Shown: positions 35,765 to 46,612, counted from the first letter of the stretch. The stretch is DNA of 64,000 nucleotides from Geosiphon pyriformis (GCA_016748015.1 JAAOMT010000040.1:186001-250000); one strand, 5' to 3'. Numbers and translations: made by a program. Notes: generated by a model from the sequence alone, not told the origin.

Positions 35765-36860
35765 ATGCCAAAAGAACAGAATTTTTACCATACTGCACTC
35801 TCAGAAAGTAGAGCTGCAGCACAACAAAAAAATCTTTCTCATAACCACACCACTATTCCACCAACCAGAATTGCTGAAAACACCAATCTCTCTGATATCT
35901 TTCCTTTTGAGTTCAAAGCCAATGAATCACCATTTCTACTCAGCAATGCTGCTGCAAATAAACAGAAAGCAATCACAGCTATGTATACTGAAGCTGAAGT
36001 TAAAGGAAAGACAATTTGCTTAATTCTAAACAGTAGATTTGCTGGAAGTATTATTACTTACTAGTTGATGCAACAGTTAAAAAGAAATGTTGACTGACCA
36101 GCTCAGACAATTATTGTCACTGCCGATGACATGAAAAAGACTCCAGTAAGAGAAATTGACAATTTTTCATTCACTCTTGATAAAATCACCATTCCAGTCA
36201 AAGTTCTTGTAATGGACACTCCTCAGTATCAAGCCCTTGTTGGAAATGACTGGCTTCAAAAAGCTAATGCAAAATTAGACTGGGAAACCCAAGAACTACA
36301 AATCTCTTATCAAGGACAACATGTCCAAATACCTGCCACTTGTGGTACATTCAACAAACGTTTCGAAAAAGCCCCAGCTTTTGAATTCGAACCAAAAAAA
36401 GAAAAACCAATAATTGAAACATTCATGGCTCTTGGATCAATGTCTAATTGGGCTGATGAAACTGAACAAAAACATTTTACTCCACACTCTGAACCTAAAA
36501 CTCCTGGATGAAATATCTCTTACTCAAAACCTGAACCAAGGAAACAACACCTCTACATTCCCCTTAAATGTAAGGACTGCCACAAGAAACTATTGTCAAT
36601 AGAAGCTTGTATTTCACCTGAGAAAGAATATGAAAGTCACACCTGTTACTACTGCAATGCCTGCCATCAAGAATGATAGGGCCACTTGAATAAAAGAAGT
36701 GGAAAATAGGATAGAACATCCTGCCTTACTTGTGGAAAACAGCTTTCCAATGAATGTAACTGGATTGATGTTGCATTTAGAGGAGGAGTCTGCAATCAAA
36801 CTTGCCAATATGCTCTTTCTATTGCAGAAAAGCTAAAACGTGGAACACCTTTTAATGTCA
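35765..36860 (+). pseudogene. G2b protease and Cys-rich module
   Basis: Protease: SPFLLSNAAANKQKAITAMY, active site LILNSRFAGSIITY at 36020-36060 (DSG reads NSR, so catalytic Asp is lost), KTPVREIDNFSFTL, VLVMDTPQYQALVGNDWL. Stops TAG 36062-36064, TGA near 36095, TGA 36509-36511. Cys-rich module 36560-36830: LKCKDCHKKL, CYYCNACHQE, CLTCGKQLSNECN, CNQTCQYALSI. It may form zinc-binding pairs; I know no function for it. Adjacent TGA-TAG codons at about 36674-36679 replace residues that read QW in G2c. Confidence 0.78.
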
Positions 36861-36910
36861 CATACAATAATGCCTTCAACAAACTCCATTATTACTTCCA
36901 TGAAGCTGAA

Positions 36911-37740
36911 ATGATCTACAAACTTGCCATGGTTTTAATTAACGGAGGAACCAAAGAAAATGTCCTTCAAATAAAGGAAGTTGAATATATTGAATATATT
37001 TTAGAATTAGCTGGATTTGATTATAAAGATGAAGTAAAAGTGTATCATCAAATTGCAAGTTACACCTACCTGACCAAAGAAGCTCAAGCTCAACGGCTAG
37101 AGCAAATGAACATTAAATTATGTGAGGAATGCATAATGCCTTGTAATGAACAATGGTGTCCTGAATGCTATACCCTTAGCATTCCATTACTCAGTGAAAG
37201 TAACAAATATGAAATCAAATTTGGTGAACTTAAAGCAATAGAAGAAATTGAAACGACACCCATCTATCTTATCGAAAGTCAGCCTGCTTTACAGCTCAAA
37301 TACTTCAACAACAACGGACAAAGAATAAAGCCTGAAAAAGCACATGAAATTGATGCTGGATATAATCTACAATATTCAGGGAAAGACACTTTGGTTCTTC
37401 AACCAAATTCCCTTACCAAGATCAATTTCAAAATTGCCCTCAAAATTCTACCAAGAGCAATAGTCCAAATCACTTCACGATTATCATTGGCAAGCAAAGG
37501 AATCAATGTTAGAGGAGGAATCATAGATGCTGGATATACAAGAGACATTACAATTATGTTACAAAATGAAACCAATAAATCTTTTCAGATTGAACATGCT
37601 GAAAAAATTGCTCAAGCTATTTATTTACCCTTAATCAACATTTCAGGTTTACAATTAGTCAGTTAAAGAGAACAATTGGGAAAAAGTGAAAAAAAAACCA
37701 ATAGTTTTGGTTCAACTGGATGATTCACAGTTCCAGTAAA
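36911..37740 (+). pseudogene. G2b dUTPase region
   Basis: A 251-codon open stretch (36911-37666) links the Cys-rich module to a dUTPase domain. That enzyme hydrolyses dUTP to dUMP and pyrophosphate and would lower uracil misincorporation during reverse transcription. Motif 1 HEIDAGYNLQYS (37345-37380), motif 2 ITSRLSLASKGIN, motif 3 VRGGIIDAGYTRDITIM (37507-37560; Asp and Tyr kept), motif 4 EKIAQAIYLP, motif 5 NSFGSTG at about 37692-37712. A CxxC pair (CEECIMPC..CPEC) lies before motif 1. TAA at 37664-37666 falls between motifs 4 and 5, and TGA follows motif 5. Confidence 0.82.
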
Positions 37741-39560
37741 CATAGCTCTTAATGAACAAAGTGAATCTCACCAGATTCTATGACTTCCACAACCAATTAC
37801 TATTTCACTCTTTGGAAAACATCCAGAAATCTACACCTGCCCAAAACCAACAACCACACAACAAATTTTTGAATCCAACAAACAAGTCTACTTGGAACAT
37901 AATATCTTAATCCCAAACATTTATATTCCAGAAGGAACAAAGAAAGTCTGAGTTACTTTTTACAATCTCAACAATTATCTCATAGTTTTATTAAATAACT
38001 TAGAAATTGGAGTCATTCACAGTAACATTTTTCAACAAGAACTATCCCAAACAGTTCCCAATTTCTCGGAAATTATTGGACATTCACTACCAAAAATTAA
38101 CCCAAACTCTAGTTCTGAAAACTACCATGTTGTCATGGAAAAACTATCTCAAATCAACATGGGACAACTTGAATCACAACAACAGAACCAGCTTAAAGAG
38201 CTAATTGCAGAATTTGCTGATATCTTTGCCAAAAACAACAATGACTTAGGAAAAACCAATTTGGTTCAACACCAAATCTATACAGGAGATGCCAAACCAA
38301 AGCAACAACAAACCTACCGAGTTGCTCCAGAAAGCCACCAATTTATCCAAGAAGAAGTACAACAGATGCTTAACAATAGGCTTATTCAATCATCAATGAG
38401 TCCATGGGCCTTACTTGTGGTCCTAGTTAAAAAGAAAAATGGAAAGATACGATTTTGTGTTGATTATCAACAACTCAACAGCATTACCATTGAAGATACC
38501 TACCCTTTTCTCCAAATTGATGACATTTTGGATGTCCTTGGAAAGTCCAAATACTTTTCGACATTAGATTTAGAGAGCGAATACTGGCAAGTTGTCATGG
38601 ATCTCAAAGATCACCCCAAAACAGCATTCACCACTCAAGGAGGAAATTACAAGTTCAATGTAATGCTTTTTGGATTATGCAATATACCAGCAACATTCCA
38701 AAGACTCATGGATGTTGTTTACAAAGGCCTCCTTTAGAAATCAGTAGTTGTCTATTTCAATAATACTGATGTTTATTTATCATCTTTTGAATTACACTTA
38801 AAACACCTGTGAGAAGTTTTTTAACAATTATGAAAAGCAGGATTGAAACTAAACATCAAAAAATGCTACTTTGGAAAAACAAGTTTGGCCTTTCTTGGCC
38901 ACATTGTAAACAAAGATGGAATTAAACCAGATCCCGGAAAAATCAGCACTGTCAAGAACTTCAAGACTTCACAAAATACCACAGAATTGAGAAGATTTAT
39001 TGGATTAGCTTCCTATTACTGAAAATTCATCAAAGAATTCTCAGAAATCGCAAAACCTCTCAACCAGCTTACTACTAAAAATGTCGAATACAAATGGACA
39101 GAAAAACACCAAAAAGCTTTTAAAATTCTCAAAGAAAAGCTGACAACAGCTCCAATTCTAGCCTATCCAGACTTCAGTAACCAATTTTGACTAACTACAA
39201 ACGCTTCTTACACTGCCTTTGGTGCCATCTTATTATAATTAGATAACAATGGAAATGAGCAAGTAATTGCTTATGCTAGCAGAACATTAAAACCAGTTGA
39301 GAAAAACTACTCTGCCACAGAACTAAAAACAGCAGCCATAATTTGGGCCCTATACCACTTCAACTTTTATTTCAGGTCTAAAAAATTCGATATTATCACT
39401 GATAATATTGAACTCAAATGGCTTCAGAACAAAAAACACCCAACTGAACACAAAACAAATCTGATGGACAGAATTTTTAACCAACTACTAATATATTGTA
39501 CACCACAAACTAAGAAAACTTCACACCAATGTTGATTGTCTCTTAAGAATGAAGCAAAAT
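37741..39560 (+). pseudogene. G2b reverse transcriptase and RNase H
   Basis: Lead-in ELIAEFADIFAKNNNDLGK (38195-38250), then an open RT stretch to 38737: VVLVKKKNGKIRFCVDYQQL, YFSTLDLESEYWQV, TTQGGNYKFNVMLFGLC, ATFQRLMDVV. TAG 38735-38737 replaces the Trp that G2c keeps. The YxDD box reads YFNNTDVY near 38755 (both Asp to Asn). Connection KLNIKKCYFGKTSLAFLGH. RNase H 39150-39420: [64 protein letters not shown] frame slip near 39480 precedes IVHHKLRKLHTNVDCLLRM. Confidence 0.8.
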
Positions 39561-39612
39561 TAGAAAACAGAACCAATATCCATTTGAATTAACAGCAACA
39601 AAACAACAAACA

Positions 39613-40990
39613 ATGAATCCTGAAAACTACAACAATCTTAAACAATATCTGGAGACATTAACAATCCCAACAGATTGGTTCCCAGATGAAAAACGTCAGT
39701 TACAACAACAAGCCAAACAATACTTCTTACATAACAACATTATTTATTATCAAAACTTTAGAAACCCAGACAGTTCACTCAAATTAATACAAGAACATGA
39801 AAAAGAAACTATTTTATATAACATGCACTCAGACCCTTTATCAGCACATCTAAAAAAAGACAGCCACCCAGAGAACACTAGAATATTACTTTTGGTCTCG
39901 AATAAAAAAAGACATTCATGAATATGTTAAATCTTGTGATAATTGTCAAAGAAGAGAAGGAACTCACCCTACAGAACCTTTAAACCCAATCAAAGTTAGA
40001 CAGCCTTTTGACTGAGTTGGTATCGATTTAGTCAGACCACTATCTATCACAAACCAAGGAAACCATTATATTGCAATAGCCATAAACTATCTCATTAAAT
40101 GGCCTGAAGTCAGAGCCATTCAACAAGCAGATGCAAAATCAGTAGCAAATTTCATCTATGAAGACATTATCTGTAGACACAAATGCCCAATCAAACTTTT
40201 ATCCAATTAAGGAACATATTTTGTGAACAATCTAATTCAAGAAATCTGTAAACAATTCAATGTCAAAAGACCTTTGTCTTCGCCCTACCATCCACAGACA
40301 AACGGATTTGTGGAACATTTTAACAGAACATTGTGTGAGTCATTAGCCAAAGTCTCAACCAATTTTGAGCAAGAATGAGATATCTTTATTCTATCAGTGT
40401 TACTAGTATACAGAACACTAAAACAAAATACCACAAAATACACCATTTGATTTAACTTACAGAAGGACAGCAATGTTACCAATTAGTTTCACAGTGAAAA
40501 CATACCCAGCACAACCAATTGATAAAAACAATTTCCAGAAAACACTTCAATGAAGAGCCTACACTTTGCTTAGCACGTTGGAAAAAAAACAATGAATAGC
40601 AGCCACCCATATTAAACACTCCCAAGCTCAACAAAAAGAATGGCATGACAACAAATTGCCTCCAGTCACCAATAAATTTAAAGTTGGAAACAAAGTTCTC
40701 TTACACAGAACTAAAGCTAAAAAACAATGGAGTGGAAAATTCGAAAATAAATGGGATGGGCCATTTTTTATCCATAAAGTTCTAGGCAATGGATCATACA
40801 AGCTAAGACTTGATAACAAAATCCTAGCAAAAGTTGCACATAGAGATTGTTTGAAACACTATAATTCCAGAAACAATTCTGAACTATTAATTCCACAAAT
40901 TGGTACACATTCCCCTTTAATCAATCCTGAAGATATTTCCTAAAACTTAGAACCAATAGTTGTCATTGAACAACCCCCCAACTTGAACAC
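39613..40990 (+). pseudogene. G2b integrase
   Basis: N-terminal HHCC domain: MHSDPLSAHLKK, then a frame slip near 39861, then KSCDNCQRREG. Core: GIDLVRPL (Asp kept), LLSN followed by TAA where G2a has LLSDQ (second Asp lost), NGFVEHFNR (Glu kept), SSPYHPQTNG. TGA replaces Trp in EQE-TGA-DIFI near 40377. C-terminal block open at 40656-40943: FKVGNKVLLHRTKAKKQWSG, WDGPFFIHKVLGNGSYKLR (GPY/F module). No chromodomain seen. Confidence 0.78.
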
Positions 40991-41137
40991 TTAATTTCAA
41001 TTTTACTATAGTTATTCCTTTATAATTTAGAAAAAATGTCACAACAAAAACAAAACAAAGCATGCTGAAAAACAAAAATAATATAAAAACCCACATACCA
41101 AAAATAATTTCAATTTTATTTTTCCAATTTCATTATA

Positions 41138-41857
41138 ATGACTATCCCTCAAAATATTCAACAGTTATCTCAAAAATTAATGTTAGCTTTAAAAACAATA
41201 TCCGAATTATCCATTACTATCACTGAAAAACATATTAATTATACCCAAACAGAAGTAGTTACAAATTTATCCCCAAATTTACGAAAGTATTACCCTTATA
41301 GAAAGAATACAAGAAGTTATTCTGGAATTCATTTACCAGAACTTTTGAAGCTTGCTTTAAGGGAAAACTTATTGCTTACTCCTATTAGTATTCCACCAAA
41401 TGCTACTATTCAACAAAAACTTCAACTGTGTTTTAATAAAGAAAACAGCAAATACCTCTCAATATATAGATATTTTTTCATTGGAAAAACACTTCACAAA
41501 CAAAAACTGGAGCTTACAGCAGCAAATCTCACAAAAAAAGTTATTCAGAAACAACTCCACAATGAATTCAAGACAACAGCTAGACCTACAAACAGCCGCT
41601 ATAAACTAAGAGCTGCTCTTAGACTTTATGACCTATTTTACACCTGTGAAAACGTCCTACAAAACCCAATTTTACAACTTTTGAAGATTCAATACATTGG
41701 AAAGCTTACAGAACTGAAATTTCAACAATTTTCAGACCAAATTTCTTCAATAATTTTGGATTATTATCTGGAAATTACAGACAGTACTTGGACTTTGATG
41801 GAGCTCAGTCTTGAGGAGGAGGTTATATTACCAGACAAAATTAGAGATATTATTTAG
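41138..41857 (+). CDS. G2b ORF3, intact 239-aa protein of unknown function
   Basis: Uninterrupted ORF from ATG 41138 to TAG 41855-41857, about 150 bp after the end of the pol frame and in its own frame. The last ten codons and the stop lie inside the 3' LTR (which starts at 41826). It is not a gag, pol or chromodomain sequence I know. Visible parts: N-terminal helix QQLSQKLMLALKTISEL, a short beta-like stretch SITITEKHINYTQ, a basic RKNTRSYSGIHLPELLKLAL segment, central Lys/Gln-rich helices (KQKLELTAANLTKKVIQKQL), [38 protein letters not shown], and an acidic end (MELSLEEEVILP). No signal peptide or strong membrane helix, so not obviously an envelope protein. That it stays open while gag and pol in the same copy hold many stops is notable, though with so few copies it may be chance. 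Confidence 0.75.
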   Translation: MTIPQNIQQLSQKLMLALKTISELSITITEKHINYTQTEVVTNLSPNLRKYYPYRKNTRSYSGIHLPELLKLALRENLLLTPISIPPNATIQQKLQLCFNKENSKYLSIYRYFFIGKTLHKQKLELTAANLTKKVIQKQLHNEFKTTARPTNSRYKLRAALRLYDLFYTCENVLQNPILQLLKIQYIGKLTELKFQQFSDQISSIILDYYLEITDSTWTLMELSLEEEVILPDKIRDII

Positions 41858-42806
41858 CATGAAATTATCTTTATAATTCTTATCATTAATTAGCATATAT
41901 TATCGTTCAAATTATCACTTATTATATTAACAAAATGTCTGAAATTATCATTTAATTAATAATCCAATTTGCACATAACATAAATATAACCTAATTGTGA
42001 TGATCAATCATGCAATACCCCGAACTATATAACATTCAAAAAGTTTGCCAAAATTTGTAGAAATTTGCCAAAATAATTGATAGTTTACCAAAATATCTAA
42101 TAGTTCACAGAAATAACTTGTAGTTCGCCAAAATGTATCTTTAGTTCAACAAATTTGTAGAAAATAGCAAAGTTCAAGTTCATAGAATAGTGTTACAACA
42201 AGTTGTATAAAAGAAAAGCTTCTCTTTTTGAGAAAATGTATCTTATTTTAGATTTATTACTTAGAACTATTCTTATACACACAAAAAGAAATAAATATCA
42301 AATAATTTGAAAAACCAAATTTTTTAATTATTGCACTTGGAAAATCCTCAAAACCCAACTAACATTTTGAAATTGATTAGCTACCAATTTCAGTAAACTG
42401 TTAGTGACTCCAGGCCTAGATAGAAAACGTTTCCCTTGATAAAATCATATTTCTTTTACATTTCTTTTATTTTTTCTTTTTTTTCTTATTACAATCATTA
42501 GGGTAGTCTACAGACAAGATTCCTGTAGAAGAGTTGACTTTCACAGCAAAGTAACTACACATTTTTTAGTAAGCTTCCAGACGAGCAATTTCTGGGAAAG
42601 AGTTGACATTTACTACAACATAACTACAGTCAAGTAACTGGCACAAAATTGGTCATTCCACTCATAAGTCCAGCAGTTCAAATTATAGGAAATAATTTGA
42701 AGATAAATTCAGTTACTGGAGGTCCAACTACTTCCTGAAAACGTGAATTCACAGCAAATCAACATTAATAACATTCAAGAAAAGAGACCAAAAACCTCCG
42801 GTAACA
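41826..42806 (+). repeat. 3' LTR of G2b
   Basis: TATTACCAGACA ... CTCCGGTAACA, 981 bp, equal in length to the 5' LTR. The first dinucleotide is TA instead of TG (a G-to-A change). Followed by the target copy CTGG. Confidence 0.92.
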
Positions 42807-43400
42807 CTGGTTATTGTCAATAATTCAACCAAATTAATTCTAATTTAATCAAATAGTCATCTTACTTTAATTGGTTTTAGTGGTTTATTGAATTTAATTC
42901 TTTCTTTTTTCTGATAAACATCACAATTTTGCACATATTAAACAATATTTAAATACATTAATAATTAATAATATCTTTTTTTGGTTTTTTCTATTCTGAT
43001 TTCTTTATAAAATTATTCTGCTATTAAATCTAAGCATATATTGAATAGTATTGTTTTTTTTTTGGTTCTGTAATAATTTTGAATGACTGGTTTAGTTTTT
43101 TTTTGTTTTTTCAATATAGTATATTTTAATAAATAATATAGTATTTTGATTGTTGTTTTATGTTGTTTTGTTTTTTTTGAGATAATTTTTTTTTAAACTA
43201 TTAAGTATTAATATAATATTGAAGTTATTAATATTTTTGTGTATTCATTTTTTGACTTATTTTTCTGGTTAAAAATGTTTTAAATATGTTTTATGCATAA
43301 CAAACTATTAGTATTTCTATTTTTTTTTATAATATGCTATATATTAAAATAATAATAGTTCTATTTTTATTTTGTATGTTAATTATTTCTAAATTTTTGT
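42807..43400 (-). pseudogene. G1b integrase N-terminal segment
   Basis: Minus-strand piece of G1b. Next to 42807 it reads INLVELLTIT, which continues into SKDN.YIAV at 32922. Upstream come NCDVYQKKERIKFNKPLKPIK and, near 43040, a MHSDPT-like zinc-domain remnant. Heavily damaged. Confidence 0.65.
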
Positions 43401-44200
43401 TTTTTAATTGATATTAATTTTTTGTGGTTAGTATATACATTAAATTTCTAAATTAAGTATTTTTTTTATTTAATAACAGCCTAATAAATAGTTAAATATT
43501 TTAATGCTAAAGTTTTATAGTTTTTTTAGTTAAACTCAAACTTTAGCTAACATATGCTACTAAATATTCTTGTTTATTTAATCTTTTTTGTGACAGCTCA
43601 GCTTCTAAAACTTGGCTTAATATGTTTGTAATTATAATAAATAATTTGCTATGGTTTGGATAAATCAGTATTAGAGCTTAAATAAGCTTTCTTTATAATA
43701 TAGCAAAATTTTTTGCTGTTTTTTTGTCTATTCATATTTGGTATTTTTAATTTAGAGCTAGTATAGTAATTAAATCAGTTTAAATAAAGCAGTAGTAATA
43801 TTTAAAAAATTCCAAAAATGTTTTTAATTCTGTTAAGCTAGTAAGTCTTGAGAAATTTTTAACTATTTTGATTTTATTTGGATCTGTTTTGATGCTATTT
43901 TTGCTTATAATATGTTCTAAAAACTTGAATTCAGTTTTTTCAAAGAAATATTTTATTGTATTTAACTTTAATTTTGTTTCTTTCAACTTTTCAAACACTT
44001 ATTAAAAATAATAAAGATAATAATTAAATATTTTAGAAAATATATTAATATTATCTAAGTAGACTATTATTAATTTCCATAATAATTCAATATAAACAAT
44101 TTTTATTAGTTATTAGAAAGTAATTAGGGCATTGATTAAACCAAAAAGCATAATGTCAAATTTAAAATTCTTTTTTTTTGTGATAAATATTGTTTTTTCT
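43401..44200 (-). pseudogene. G1b RT and RNase H remnant
   Basis: Minus strand: FKFDIMLFGLINA near 44160-44120, IVYLDNINIFSK near 44050 (YxDD reads YLDN), then an open stretch 43998-43780 with LKETKLKLNTIKYFFEKTEF and FLEHIISKNSIKTDPNKIK, then RNase H fragments to about 43440. The RT lead-in and fingers are missing: the dUTPase remnant ends only about 40 bp before the palm motif, against about 900 bp in G1a, so G1b has an internal deletion. Confidence 0.65.
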
Positions 44201-44224
44201 TTAGTGCTAAATTTATACTAATAC

Positions 44225-44740
44225 TAATTAAGTTATTTTTACCAAAAGCAGAAATATTGTTTGTGCTATTTTTTTATTTGGTTTAATAGTATATGTTTTT
44301 TCTGATTTATTTTGTAGTATTACAATAATATTTTTTACATATCTTGTATCAATTATTTTTCTTTTAATGTTAATTTTTTTTCCACTAAATTAGACTTAAA
44401 AGCTAATTAAACTATAATTGTTGCTAAAATTTTTAGTACTATCTTTAAATCTATGCTAATACATAAATAAAGTTCTAATTTAATGACAACTTTTCTAAAA
44501 TATCTGAGATTAAATCTAACATTAATATTATACACATATTTTAACATGATATTTTTATTATTATTGCTGAACTATTTAAGTTTTTGTTCTTTTAAAAGAT
44601 CTAAAAGTGTAATATATTATTTAAAATTGAAATTGAAGTTTGAATCATTATTGTTATTATTGTTATTGTAGATAATATTAAAACTATTATTGTTATTATC
44701 ATTAAAGTTTAAATTGTAATTAAATTTTAATTTTAATTTT
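44225..44740 (-). pseudogene. G1b dUTPase remnant with Asn-rich linker
   Basis: Minus strand: an Asn-rich stretch (AAT/AAC runs, 44640-44730), then VRFNLRYFRKVVIKL (motif 1), LAFKSNLVEKKIN (motif 2), IKRKIIDTRYVKNI (motif 3, Asp kept) and NKKIAQTIFLLLVKI (motif 4). The motif order matches G1a 14020-14420. Confidence 0.62.
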
Positions 44741-45229
44741 GAAACATATTTACTAATTGGTTCTTTTTTTTTGGAAATTAAATAAATCATATGTGGTGGT
44801 AGATTGTAAATAAGATTACAATTATCACAATATTCAAAGTTACTAAAAATTAAGCAATATTTACAGAGTTTAGTATTTAATTATTTTAAATACTGCTTTT
44901 GTTTTTTTTGTATAGATGCTAGATCTTGGTAATATTTATAAAATTTTTTTAAGTTACTTATAATGTTAACAAAGATTTTTAGATTTGGAATGAAAATAAT
45001 TTTAACAGATTCTGGTAAATTGTTTTTAATTATAAGTATTTTATTAAACAAAGCACTTTTAACTTTAACATTTGCTATTTTTTAGATCTTGTTTTTGTTA
45101 TGTAAATAATTATTTAAATATAAAAAAGCTTTGTTCTATACAACATTAAAAAATGTTCTTTTGTTTATTTAGTTATTAATTAAAATTGTGTATTGACATA
45201 ATTTATTACATGTTTTTTCTTGACTAAAA

Positions 45230-46612
45230 TGTTGTTTTATATTTTTTCATCTGAAAAAATTTTGTTACAAGCTAAACAAGATTTATTGTTCTATTTTTTC
45301 TGTTATTTTAAATGTCTAAAACATTTTTGGTGATATGTTTTGCAATAATAATAAGTACATGTTTCATATTTTTTTTGATAAGATATAAGCTTTCATGAAT
45401 AAAAGCTTCTTGTTGCAATTTTTGTATTTAAATAAGATGTAAAATAACTGTTTCTATGGTTTTAATATTAAATATAGAATATATTAATTGTTAACTGGTT
45501 TGTTTATGATAGTGGTAGCTTAAGATTTGTTTTTTTTCTTTTTTTTTTTATGTAGACACTAGTGATAACTTATTATGTTTTTCTTTGATCCAAAAAACTT
45601 GGTATGTTTCTTAGATAAGTTTTTCTTTTTTTTTCTCCAACTTGATTAATAATTGCTTTTTTAAATGGTTTTTAAAATAACTGCAAGTAATCAATATTTG
45701 ATTTTGCTAACTATTATAGTTAAGTTGAAGCTTTTAAGTATTTTAGTCAAATTTATGTTGGTTTTAAACAGCCAGTTATTATTAATAAAAGCTTAATACT
45801 ATATAACTTTATAACTAAAACTTTAATGAGCATAAAAATGTTGTTAATTTTAAACAAAAAGTTATTAATCTTGTCAATAAAAGTTTTTATTGTTTTATTA
45901 ATAATAATAATTTTGGTGTTAGCAGTTCAATCAATTCAATAATCTAATTAATCTATAAATTAGTGTATAATAATACTGTTTGTTAATTTACTATTAAAAA
46001 TTAGTTTAATAAAATAGTCATCAACTTTGGCATTAGTATATATAATAATAATTGGTTTAATATTTAAAGCAGTTCTACTAAAAAGAAATATTATTATTGG
46101 TTTTTTAAGTTTAAAAAAGAATATTGCAATAAGTAACTTATTTTCTGTAATAATAGCAGATGAAATATTGTTGATAAGTAGTTTCTGAACTTTTAAAATA
46201 CTGAATAAGATGTTTTCTAAAATTGTCAAAAGACTTAAATAACTCTGAGAATTCAGATTTTAGGTGTACTTACTTTTCAAATTTTACTGGCATGATTTTG
46301 TTTGTTGAATTAATATATTAAAGATCAGTTAATGTATAATTATTATTAATTTTCAGTTTTGTTGTATGTACATAATTCTCAGTTTTTGGCTTCTAGCTAA
46401 AATTTAAGCTAAATTTTGTGGTGGTATTTGAATTGGTTGGAGTTGATAAATGGCTTGTAACTATAATAGTTAATATATTACTTAGGAGTATAGTGTTTAA
46501 TAAATAAAAAGTACATATATTGAGTATGTTATTTAAAAGTAATAGAGCTAATACTAATAATAATCTAAGAATAAATTGTTGATATAGTTTGGAGTTTAAA
46601 ATTTGTAATTGG
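45230..46612 (-). pseudogene. G1b gag end, protease and Cys-rich remnant
   Basis: Minus strand: the gag linker (46612-46260; compare G1a 11970-12390), then a protease stretch open at 46229-45960: KPIIIIYTNAKVDDYFIKLI and FNSKLTNSII, where DSG reads NSK. NNWLFKTNIN follows near 45770, then the Cys-rich module near 45330-45230. The element is cut at 46612 by the 5' LTR of G2c, so the rest of gag and the 5' LTR are absent. Confidence 0.62.

Larger units (their letters stand above)
32923..42806 (+). mobile_element. Ty3/gypsy element G2b, full length
   Basis: 9,884 bp with 981-bp LTRs at 32923-33903 and 41826-42806 and an exact 4-bp target duplication CTGG (32919-32922 and 42807-42810) within the G1b integrase. 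One reading frame runs from gag to past RT (33905 to about 39480), interrupted only by nonsense changes; frameshifts then occur in RNase H and integrase. ORF3 is intact. Best-preserved complete copy in the window. Confidence 0.92.
20758..46612 (-). mobile_element. Ty3/gypsy element G1b (minus), split by G2a and G2b, 5' end lost
   Basis: One minus-strand element in three pieces: 42807-46612 (gag, protease, dUTPase, RT, RNase H, integrase start), 32349-32922 (integrase core), and 20758-22483 (integrase C-terminus, ORF3, 3' LTR). The reading continues across both interruptions when G2a and G2b with one target copy are removed, so it is a single copy hit twice. Its 5' LTR is missing because G2c abuts it at 46612. 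Fully decayed. Confidence 0.78.

Noticed and set aside
44483-44671. Plus-strand hydrophobic frame.
   Set aside because: Shadow of the minus-strand G1b dUTPase and its Asn-rich linker.
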